A stretch of 14,739 bases of DNA from Oscillospiraceae bacterium (GTDB lineage: Bacteria > Bacillota > Clostridia > Oscillospirales > UBA929): the NCBI GenBank assembly GCA_009777435.1, contig WRLW01000013.1, positions 1-14,739 of the forward strand, given 5' to 3'. Below, one piece after another: positions 1-5,944 of this stretch (position 1 is its first letter; each line of letters begins with the position of its first letter). The position numbers were made by a program, and so were the translations under genes. The notes below the pieces were generated by a model that ran no database searches, was not told the origin of the DNA, and saw only the letters and a list, made by a program, of their open reading frames with translations.

Positions 1-557
1 CCCGCCGATATCCAGCCCTTTTCGGTAAACGCGGTGATAAAGCCGCGCGCGTAGCCCGCGATCTGGTCGGCGTCGTCGTACATGTCCGACAGCCCGGCGG
101 CGTTCGGCGCGTATAGCCCGACGATCTGAGCCAGCAGGGTGACGACCTCCTCGCGGGTGATGCGGCTGTTTGGATCCATTGTGGTGGAGGAGGTTCCCTG
201 CACATAGCCCGCCGCGAACGAGCGCATTATCTCCTCATAGTACCACGCCGTATCGGGTACGTCGCGGTATTGGTTTATGGGCGCGGTAAGCGATGCCCCG
301 AACGTGCGGTTCGCGATGGTGAAGAATTCGGCGCGCGTCACATGGTCGTCAGGGTAGAAGTAGCCGTTGTGCCCCCAGGCTACGCCAAGGGAGGCCCACC
401 GCTCGATAACGGCCTGCGACGGGTGCCCGTCTATATCGAGAAAGTACCCGGCCGCCAGCGCGTTTACAAACGGCAGAGGCTCGGCCTGCGGCAGGGCCGT
501 CATAAGCAGCGCCGCCGCGACCGTGATACATCCGATTTTTTTCAGCGCTCCCAACAT
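1..557 (-). CDS. SLH-domain exported protein, C-terminus beyond the left edge
   Basis: I read this frame directly from the sequence; 185 codons are present with no stop before the window edge. Residues 1-26 form a signal peptide: KK at 6-7, a hydrophobic core (about 8-22) and a likely cleavage after PQA (23-25). The rest is S-layer homology repeats. The first spans about 30-87, with YFYPDDHVTRAEF at 66-78. The second spans about 97-148, with YRDVPDTAWYY at 97-107 and the TREE signature at 134-137. A third begins near 157 with YARGFITAFTEKGWI. SLH repeats normally bind pyruvylated secondary cell-wall polymer and anchor proteins at the surface; any effector domain lies outside the window. An ATG at 557 sits 8 nt after AGAGG, whereas the ATG at 563 would be only 2 nt away, so 557 is preferred. 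The gene starts 32 nt after the GH31 stop, so the two are probably cotranscribed. Confidence 0.88.
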   Translation of the reverse strand, partial: MLGALKKIGCITVAAALLMTALPQAEPLPFVNALAAGYFLDIDGHPSQAVIERWASLGVAWGHNGYFYPDDHVTRAEFFTIANRTFGASLTAPINQYRDVPDTAWYYEEIMRSFAAGYVQGTSSTTMDPNSRITREEVVTLLAQIVGLYAPNAAGLSDMYDDADQIAGYARGFITAFTEKGWISA

Positions 558-589
558 GGTCATGACCTCTTTTATGATAGAATAGCGGA

Positions 590-2563
590 TCAGTATTTGG
601 CCAGAAAAGTGTCGAACAGCTGCGCGTGCTTGCCCGCGGGGCGGTAGAATACAGGCGGCTTGCCTAACGGCGCGTATACGACGGTCTCACCGCCGATATA
701 CTGGCGGCCCGTCCACATGTGTATCCAATAGCCGGGCGGCAGAGTCACCCTGCGCTCGGTCTGCTTCTTTCGCAGCACGGGCGCCACCAGAATCTCGTCG
801 CCCAGCATATATTGGTCGTTTATACGGTACATTTCCTTCCGCTCCGGGAAGCTGAGGAACATAGGTCTCATCACCGGCAGGCCGTCGCTGGCGTTTTCGC
901 GCACGCAGGCGCGCATATAAGGCGCCATCGAAGTGTGGATATTGACCAGCCGCGCGAACATTTTTAGCGTCTCCTCGTCGGAGTCGAACTGCCAGCCGTC
1001 GGGGTCGCCCTCCACCAAGCACATGACCGGCGTGAAGGCCGACCATTCCAGCCAGCGCAGGAACAGCTCCTTGGTGCGCCCGGTCATCACGCTGACCGAG
1101 CCGCCCACCTCCGAAACACTAAGGCCCATGCCTGTCATGCTGAGGCTGAGCATGGCGCTCAGCGCGGCGGGCAGGCCGTCCTGACGCCCCCAGCCGGCGT
1201 TTATCTCGCCGACGTTGGAGAGCATGGCCTGCGCGTTTGAGCCGGCGAAGCCGGTGCGCGTCAAAAACACTGTGTCGCCGGAGCGCCCGGCCTCCCTGAT
1301 GGCCTGACGGTTGAGCTTTGACCACAGATGCGGCCATCTGTTGTGTATCTTAACGGGATCCTCCTTGCTGAACAGCACGGCGTCGGACGGCAAAAACGCC
1401 CCCATGTCCGCCATGTAGCCGGAGAACCCCAGCCCCAGAATATTATTCTTTATAAGCTCCTTGAACCATGTACACGCGTCCGGGTTGGTCAGATCGGCAT
1501 GGCCGGCCATGAAGCCGCCCATATCGGTGATGTAGTTGCCGCCCTCGGCCTTCTTTATGAGGTAGCCCTTGGCCGAAGCCTCGGCGAACAGCCTGCCCTC
1601 GATGGCCAGATGCGGGTTGATGTGCGCGAGTACGCGCACGTTGCGCGACGTCAGCTCAGGGATCAGCCTGTCGAGCTTGGGGTAAAGCTCGCGGTTCCAT
1701 ATCCAGTCGTAGAATATCTGCTTGCCGTCGGCCGTCTCGCGCTCGCCCGTCCAGTCGCGTATCCACAGGGCGCTGACGGCGGCGCCGGAGTCGATTACCT
1801 TTTCAAGCTTGTCGGCCAGCGGCTGTATGCCGCCGTGTATCTCTAACCACGCGCCCTCCTGCGCCCACTGCGGGAGCATGGCCTGCCTTCCGGTGAGGCG
1901 CGTCATGCGCGTCATCAGGGCGTCGGGCGTGTCGGCCGCCCCGACGGTTATGGACTGCGGCAGATCCCAAAACTCCATGCGGTGGCGCTTGGCGTGTTTG
2001 AAGTCCATGACCGAGTAAGACGAGGTTACGGCGTATACGAACGTGAGGTTCTCGGTGATATACACCGGCTGCGGGAACGGGCTGGCCATATGGCCGCCCA
2101 CCTTCAGGTTGGTCACGGGATTGACGCGCGCCCTGTCAAACTGCTTGTCCACGACCCACATCGGCAGCCGCCGCCCGCGCAGATCAAGGCCGCCGTATTG
2201 CACGCCGCCGCCGAACACGGACTGTCCGGGCGCGGCCGGGAAAGCTAACCACAGCCTGTCGATGCCTATGGACGCGCGCTGAAGCGACAGCACAAGGTCG
2301 CCCTCGTTGTTTGTGAGCAGGAATGTCACAGACAGGCTCCCGCCCCAGAAACGGATGGTCGAGCGCCCCGCGTCATACTGCGACTGCGTGAGCGCGGTTT
2401 TTTCGGTGGTAAGCTCCGATACCGACCAGCGGCCGTCGTCCATGGTCAGGTGGCCGCCGCCGCGTCCCGCGTGTACAAACGGGTCGTCGGGGGTATGAAG
2501 CAGAACCTGTTTGTCGCCTATCAGCACTTGAAGCCGCTCGCCGGATATCTCTACCCGAAACAA
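590..2563 (-). CDS. GH31 family glycoside hydrolase, YihQ-like, with altered catalytic residues
   Basis: This 657-residue protein has no signal peptide, so it is probably cytoplasmic. An N-terminal beta-sandwich (about 1-225) precedes the barrel and C-terminal beta domains. Motifs include WIRDW (267-271), YMADMGAFLP (383-392), TRTGFAGS (435-442), DGWQF (522-526), MRPMF (565-569) and GKPPVFYR (634-641), all close to E. coli YihQ sulfoquinovosidase. D386 matches nucleophile D405. Using the same constant offset of 19, the acid/base D472 becomes E453, and sulfonate-binding R301, W304 and Y508 become Q282, Y285 and S489. The Asp of the S-D-I-G-G motif is E485. I therefore infer a related glycosidase of unknown, probably non-sulfonated, substrate, or a catalytically changed protein. 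The start is TTG at 2563, 5 nt after GGAG. It lies 104 nt downstream of the flavoprotein gene and 32 nt upstream of the SLH gene. Confidence 0.9.
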   Translation of the reverse strand: MFRVEISGERLQVLIGDKQVLLHTPDDPFVHAGRGGGHLTMDDGRWSVSELTTEKTALTQSQYDAGRSTIRFWGGSLSVTFLLTNNEGDLVLSLQRASIGIDRLWLAFPAAPGQSVFGGGVQYGGLDLRGRRLPMWVVDKQFDRARVNPVTNLKVGGHMASPFPQPVYITENLTFVYAVTSSYSVMDFKHAKRHRMEFWDLPQSITVGAADTPDALMTRMTRLTGRQAMLPQWAQEGAWLEIHGGIQPLADKLEKVIDSGAAVSALWIRDWTGERETADGKQIFYDWIWNRELYPKLDRLIPELTSRNVRVLAHINPHLAIEGRLFAEASAKGYLIKKAEGGNYITDMGGFMAGHADLTNPDACTWFKELIKNNILGLGFSGYMADMGAFLPSDAVLFSKEDPVKIHNRWPHLWSKLNRQAIREAGRSGDTVFLTRTGFAGSNAQAMLSNVGEINAGWGRQDGLPAALSAMLSLSMTGMGLSVSEVGGSVSVMTGRTKELFLRWLEWSAFTPVMCLVEGDPDGWQFDSDEETLKMFARLVNIHTSMAPYMRACVRENASDGLPVMRPMFLSFPERKEMYRINDQYMLGDEILVAPVLRKKQTERRVTLPPGYWIHMWTGRQYIGGETVVYAPLGKPPVFYRPAGKHAQLFDTFLAKY

Positions 2564-2633
2564 TAATACTCCGCCCTTCGTAAAGCGGCGCGAACCAAGC
2601 CGGTCACCGCTTATTTGGTTATATCGAAATAAA

Positions 2634-2671
2634 TTAACCCAAACTGAAACAACGCCTTGAAAATGGGTTAA
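2634..2671 (-). repeat. Inverted repeat between flavoprotein and GH31 genes, possible weak terminator or operator
   Basis: An 8-bp perfect inverted repeat, TTAACCCA at 2634-2641 and TGGGTTAA at 2664-2671, has a 22-nt loop. The right arm overlaps the stop codon of the flavoprotein gene. Read on the minus strand it is followed by an AT-rich stretch. The stem is short and AT-rich, and the loop is long, so terminator activity would be weak. The symmetric arms could equally be a repressor site controlling the GH31 gene. No convincing promoter was found in this 104-nt gap. Confidence 0.3.
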
Positions 2672-3999
2672 ATTTTCTGTAAAGCCCGCTGCGCGGCCTC
2701 GGCAAACGCCGAACGGGGGGTCACGGCGCGGCGCGCCTCAAAGGCGTCGCAGCCCGCCTCGATAACGGCCGCCAGCTCCCATATCACGTCCGCGCCGTCC
2801 GCGCGCCCGCACAGATGCGCGCCCAGCAGGCGCCCAGTGTTCTCGTCGGCTATCAGCTTAACCATGCCCTCGTCGCGGCCGCCCTTTCCGGCGCACACGC
2901 TGCCTATGCTTGTCAGGACGCGGTAGCCCATCGACTTTGCCGCCGCCTCGGTCTGCCCCGCCGCCGCCGCGTGTACCGGGCCGCTGAACACGCTCGGCAT
3001 GGCGTGATACGGGACGGACTCATGGCGTCCGAGCATATTGGCGACGCACACCTCGGCCTCGCGCATCGCGCCCAGCGCGGTCTGCGTGCGCATGTTGACG
3101 TCGCCGGCCGCGTATACGTCGGGCAGGTTGGCGCGCCCGGTCATATCCGTTATGACCGCGCCGTTGTCGGTGGCTATGGCCGCCTCGCTGAGCCCGAGGC
3201 CGCGCGTGGCGGGGAAGCGCCGGCCGCCTATGACCGTCATGTCACATTCTATGACGCGCCCGCCGCCCCGCTCGGAGACCGTGACGCGCCCCGCGTCTAT
3301 CGAGGCGAGCGCGGCGTCCGTGACGAACTGTACGCCGTCCATATTGCGGGACAGCCAAACGCTTATGTCGTCGTCCAGCTCGGCGGCCGCGCGCCCGCAG
3401 GGCGACAGCAAGACTACCGATACGCCGCAGGCCGCCAGCCACGCGGCCATCCGCAGGTCGTGCATGGCGCCGCCCGATATAACGGCTTTGCCGGGCGGCC
3501 GCGCGGACAGCAGCTCGCCGGGCGTTAGCATGAACCCGTCGCGCCGGGCCTTTTCGACGCCCGGAAGGTCGGGGATCACGGGCAGCGAGCCCATGCAGAG
3601 CAGCAGCCGCCGCGACTCGCAGACACGCTCTCCGGCCGAGACCGAATAGCGGTTGTTGTTCAGGCCGTTGACGCGCGCGGCCGAGCATATGATATCCACG
3701 CCGAGGGAGGTAAGGTTCTCCCTTGTCCGGCCGGTCATGGACTCGGTAAAGGCCCGCATACGCTCAAGCATTTCGGCGTACCGCTCGCCGCCGGCCGTGA
3801 CGCCGAGGCCGCCGGAACGCGCCCTGTCTATAAACGACACGTCGTCCAACAGCCGGCGGTACGGCCAAAAGCCCTCGTGGAAAGCGCAGCCGCCCAGCGC
3901 GCCGCCCTCTATAAGCGCGACCGAAAAGCCCTCTTTGGCCGCCAGCGCGGCCGCGCGGCACCCGGCGGCTCCGCCGCCTATCACGGTCAGGTCGGTCAA
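2668..3999 (-). CDS. Dihydrolipoamide dehydrogenase-like flavoprotein lacking the redox disulfide
   Basis: The 443-residue length and domain order match class I pyridine nucleotide-disulfide oxidoreductases. An N-terminal FAD site is intact (VIGGGAAGCRAA, 6-17, with E31), as is the second flavin motif YAAGDV (296-301), and residues about 335-443 form the dimerisation domain. The usual GGTCxxxGCxPxK active site reads GGCAFHEGFWPYR (36-48), so the two cysteines become A39 and F44. The C-terminal His of the HPTLSE motif is absent (PRSAFAE, 428-434). The NAD loop GGGxxG reads SGGAMH (175-180). It can probably bind FAD but cannot do disulfide chemistry in the usual way. TTG at 3999 is the only sensible start: an in-frame TGA lies two codons upstream, and AAAGGGG sits 8 nt before it. 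It is the first gene of the minus-strand run. The closest alternative is a generic FAD-dependent oxidoreductase of unknown substrate. Confidence 0.88.
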   Translation of the reverse strand: MTDLTVIGGGAAGCRAAALAAKEGFSVALIEGGALGGCAFHEGFWPYRRLLDDVSFIDRARSGGLGVTAGGERYAEMLERMRAFTESMTGRTRENLTSLGVDIICSAARVNGLNNNRYSVSAGERVCESRRLLLCMGSLPVIPDLPGVEKARRDGFMLTPGELLSARPPGKAVISGGAMHDLRMAAWLAACGVSVVLLSPCGRAAAELDDDISVWLSRNMDGVQFVTDAALASIDAGRVTVSERGGGRVIECDMTVIGGRRFPATRGLGLSEAAIATDNGAVITDMTGRANLPDVYAAGDVNMRTQTALGAMREAEVCVANMLGRHESVPYHAMPSVFSGPVHAAAAGQTEAAAKSMGYRVLTSIGSVCAGKGGRDEGMVKLIADENTGRLLGAHLCGRADGADVIWELAAVIEAGCDAFEARRAVTPRSAFAEAAQRALQKI

Positions 4000-4039
4000 C
4001 CGTCACACCCCTTTCGGCAAGGCACACTTTCGCATAATG

Positions 4040-4068
4040 ATTATAACACGTTTTCCGCGGGTTGAAAA
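4040..4068 (-). promoter_or_regulatory. Sigma-A-type promoter for the minus-strand run
   Basis: On the minus strand a perfect TATAAT (4040-4045) lies 17 bp from TTTTCA (4063-4068; 4 of 6 matches to TTGACA). Transcription would start near 4033, about 34 nt before the TTG start of the flavoprotein gene. This is the only good promoter upstream of the left-arm genes. Confidence 0.6.
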
Positions 4069-4090
4069 GTGCCAAAAGCATATAAATAAT
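4062..4090 (+). promoter_or_regulatory. Candidate divergent promoter for the 40-residue gene
   Basis: TTGAAA (4062-4067) and AATAAT (4085-4090) are separated by 17 bp, each with 5 of 6 consensus matches. The -35 box overlaps the -35 box of the opposing minus-strand promoter, so the two could compete for polymerase or share a regulator. The predicted leader to the small gene would be about 95 nt. Confidence 0.4.
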
Positions 4091-4130
4091 AATTCCGGCG
4101 GCTGAGAAAGCTATAGAGGAGCAATTGAAA

Positions 4131-4157
4131 AACCGGCATATCCCCGCCAAGCCGGTT
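4131..4157. repeat. Hairpin AACCGGC/GCCGGTT in the divergent gap
   Basis: AACCGGC (4131-4137) and GCCGGTT (4151-4157) are a perfect 7-bp inverted repeat with a 13-nt loop. On the minus strand the right-hand arm runs into a run of five T, as in an intrinsic terminator that would stop antisense transcription before the flavoprotein promoter. On the plus strand it lies in the leader of the small gene and no T-run follows. Its right arm overlaps a TTGACA (4156-4161) for which I find no matching -10 box. Confidence 0.4.
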
Positions 4158-4191
4158 GACAATAATATTTATTGAAGGGCCGCTGAGCTTT

Positions 4192-4314
4192 ATGGCGAAA
4201 AAAGGTATGCGCAGACCCGATCCCGGACAGCCGCACGGCACGGAGAGCAACAAGAAGCAGAAATTCCCCAAAAACGACGCGCCGCCCGTTCCTGAGGTTA
4301 GGAAAAAGGGCTGA
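4192..4314 (+). CDS. Small basic 40-residue protein, function unknown
   Basis: ATG at 4192 opens 40 codons ending in TGA at 4312-4314. The protein starts MAKKGMRRPDPG and ends PPVPEVRKKG. It is hydrophilic, rich in Lys, Arg, Pro and Asn, with no membrane segment and no Cys, so it is probably cytoplasmic and disordered, and perhaps binds nucleic acid or another acidic partner. The composition differs from the Arg/Ala-rich chance frames common in this DNA, and the frame has its own candidate promoter upstream and terminator downstream. The ribosome site is weak: GAAGGG lies about 12 nt before the ATG. I have a vague memory of short clostridial proteins with a similar ending, but cannot name a family. 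It could still be chance. Confidence 0.5.
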   Translation: MAKKGMRRPDPGQPHGTESNKKQKFPKNDAPPVPEVRKKG

Positions 4315-4316
4315 AC

Positions 4317-4348
4317 AAGACGGCGGATTCCGTTATGGACGCCGTTTT
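4317..4348 (+). terminator. Probable intrinsic terminator after the small gene
   Basis: AAGACGGCG (4317-4325) pairs with CGCCGTTTT (4340-4348) with one G-U pair, giving a 9-bp stem and a 14-nt loop. The T residues belong to the 3' arm and the T-run is only four long, so termination may be incomplete. It begins 3 nt after the small gene's stop codon and ends 14 nt before the next -35 box. Confidence 0.45.
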
Positions 4349-4361
4349 GACAAATTCCATC

Positions 4362-4389
4362 TTGACAGCGGCGGGGCTTGGGATATAAT
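4362..4389 (+). promoter_or_regulatory. Near-consensus sigma-A promoter for the O-acyltransferase gene
   Basis: TTGACA (4362-4367) and TATAAT (4384-4389) are both perfect, with a 16-bp spacer. Transcription would begin near 4396, about 28 nt before the ATG at 4424. A second TTGACA (4347-4352) lies 15 bp further upstream with no -10 partner. This is the best promoter in the window. Confidence 0.75.
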
Positions 4390-4423
4390 AACCGAGAAGT
4401 CGATCGAAAGCCGGTGAGTAGGC

Positions 4424-5836
4424 ATGGTGTTTTCGAGCCTTGAATTTCTTTATATATTCCTGCCCTGCTGCCTTATGCTGTATTTTGCCATGCCCGGCCT
4501 GAAGGCGAAAAACCACATGCTGACCGTCCTGAGTTTGCTGTTTTACGCGTGGGGCGAGCCGGTATGGGTGTGTCTGCTGGTGTTTTCGGCCTTCACTGAC
4601 TATGTGTGCGGCCGTATGGCCGGCAAATACCGGGGCGCGTGGGGCGCGAAGGCCGCGCTGATCGCGTCGATAGTCATAAATCTCGGGCTGCTCTGCACGT
4701 TTAAGTACATGAACTTCTTTTTGGAAAATATAGGGCTGCTGCTGCGTACGGGTATGCCCTCCGTGGGGCTGACCATGCCTATCGGCATTTCGTTTTATAC
4801 CTTTCAAACGCTGTCCTACACCATCGACGTGTATAGGGGCAAGGTGCCCGTGCAGCGGTCGTTCGCGTCGTTTCTGCTGTTCGTGTCGCTGTTCCCGCAG
4901 CTGATCGCCGGGCCTATACTGCGCTACAGCGAGATAGCCGAGCAGATCGAAAACCGGCGCTGTACGTTCGGAGGCATGGCGTCCGGTCTCGCGCGCTTCA
5001 TGGCCGGACTGGGCAAAAAGGTGCTGATAGCCAACTTCGCGGGGCGCACGGCCGACCTGATACTCGGCGGCGACCTTTACGCCATGACCGCGCTTGACGC
5101 GTGGATAGGTATGCTGTGCTTCACCTTTCAAATCTATTTCGACTTTTCGGGTTATTCCGACATGGCCATCGGGCTTGGGCGAATATTCGGGTTCCGGTAC
5201 GGCGAGAATTTCCGCTACCCGTATATTTCGCGCTCGATAACGGAATTCTGGCGGCGCTGGCATATATCGCTCGGCTCGTTTTTCCGCGACTATGTGTACA
5301 TACCGATGGGCGGGAACCGGCGCTTGCATGTAAGGAATATATTAGCCGTATGGCTGCTGACCGGCCTGTGGCACGGGGCCTCGTGGAATTTCGTTTTGTG
5401 GGGGCTGTATTACGGCGTGCTGTTAGTCATAGAGAAGTTCGCGCTCAAGGGGCGGCGTGTGCCGGCCGCGCCGGCCCTGCTTGTCACGTTTTTCTTAACT
5501 GTAATGGGCTGGGTGCTGTTCTATTTCACGGATCTGACGCGCGCCGGCGCGACATATATGGCCATGTTCGGCATAGGGCATGACGCGGTAAGCCGGACGG
5601 CGCTCGTGCGGCTGATGAACAATCTGCCGCTGCTCGCGCTGGCGGCCGTGGCCGCGACGCCGCTGCCCGCCGGCATGGCCGGATATCTGCGCGGGCTGGG
5701 GCTGAACATATCTCCGCCCCGCGCCGGAGCGGTTCGCGCCGGGCTTACGGCCGCCGCCGCGGCCGCCCTGCTCGGCCTGTCCACCGTCGCGTTGGTGGGC
5801 GACAGCTACAACCCGTTTTTGTATTTCCGTTTCTGA
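4424..5836 (+). CDS. MBOAT-family membrane O-acyltransferase, AlgI/DltB type
   Basis: This 470-residue polytopic membrane protein (roughly ten or more hydrophobic segments) matches the AlgI branch of membrane-bound O-acyltransferases. These enzymes move an acyl group, usually acetyl, to a polymer on the outer face of the membrane. Diagnostic stretches are MVFSSLEFL at the N-terminus, YTFQTLSY (125-132), FPQLIAGPI (157-165), FDFSGYSDMAIGLG (239-252), WRRWHISLGSFFRDYVYIP (276-294) and LLTGLWHGASWNFVLWG (311-327). H280 and H317 correspond to the two conserved histidines, H317 being the catalytic one. The ending SYNPFLYFRF is typical, so the protein is full length. GGTGAG lies 8 nt before the ATG. 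The SGNH/AlgJ-type partner often found beside such genes is absent; the next gene is glgP under its own promoter. The acceptor polymer cannot be told from the sequence. Confidence 0.93.
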   Translation: MVFSSLEFLYIFLPCCLMLYFAMPGLKAKNHMLTVLSLLFYAWGEPVWVCLLVFSAFTDYVCGRMAGKYRGAWGAKAALIASIVINLGLLCTFKYMNFFLENIGLLLRTGMPSVGLTMPIGISFYTFQTLSYTIDVYRGKVPVQRSFASFLLFVSLFPQLIAGPILRYSEIAEQIENRRCTFGGMASGLARFMAGLGKKVLIANFAGRTADLILGGDLYAMTALDAWIGMLCFTFQIYFDFSGYSDMAIGLGRIFGFRYGENFRYPYISRSITEFWRRWHISLGSFFRDYVYIPMGGNRRLHVRNILAVWLLTGLWHGASWNFVLWGLYYGVLLVIEKFALKGRRVPAAPALLVTFFLTVMGWVLFYFTDLTRAGATYMAMFGIGHDAVSRTALVRLMNNLPLLALAAVAATPLPAGMAGYLRGLGLNISPPRAGAVRAGLTAAAAAALLGLSTVALVGDSYNPFLYFRF

Positions 5837-5874
5837 GAAAGGCGCGGGTTTTCAGACCGGCCTGATTTTCATGT

Positions 5875-5903
5875 TTGCTTTTTTTATGAATATACCTTAT
5901 AAT
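5875..5903 (+). promoter_or_regulatory. Promoter for glgP and probably the genes downstream
   Basis: TATAAT (5898-5903) lies 17 bp after TTGCTT (5875-5880; only TTG matches), in an AT-rich block between the acyltransferase stop and glgP. Transcription would start near 5910. That places the GTG at 5912 practically at the 5' end of the transcript and supports the ATG at 5945 as the real start. No convincing terminator separates this site from the acyltransferase gene. Confidence 0.5.
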
Positions 5904-5944
5904 GATAAAATGTGGAATCCTTTGTAAAGGGGAATACTGTCACT

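Noticed and set aside
270..647. 125-codon plus-strand frame at the left end
   Set aside because: The minus strand here encodes a signal peptide and SLH repeats, which fully explain the region.
2668..3999. Pseudogene status for the flavoprotein
   Set aside because: The frame is full length without stops or shifts, FAD motifs are intact and it has a promoter and ribosome site; only active-site positions are changed.
4156..4161. TTGACA as a -35 box just upstream of the small gene
   Set aside because: No acceptable -10 sequence occurs 15-19 bp downstream.
4298..5329. 343-codon open frame on the minus strand opposite the acyltransferase gene
   Set aside because: It is antisense to a clear MBOAT gene, has a composition rich in His, Arg and Gln, and shows no recognisable motif. 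GC-rich codon bias keeps such frames open.
5822..5886. Terminator after the acyltransferase gene
   Set aside because: The stem TCTGAGAA/TTTTCAGA is AT-rich with a wobble pair, and the nearest T-run is well downstream, where it fits the glgP promoter region better.
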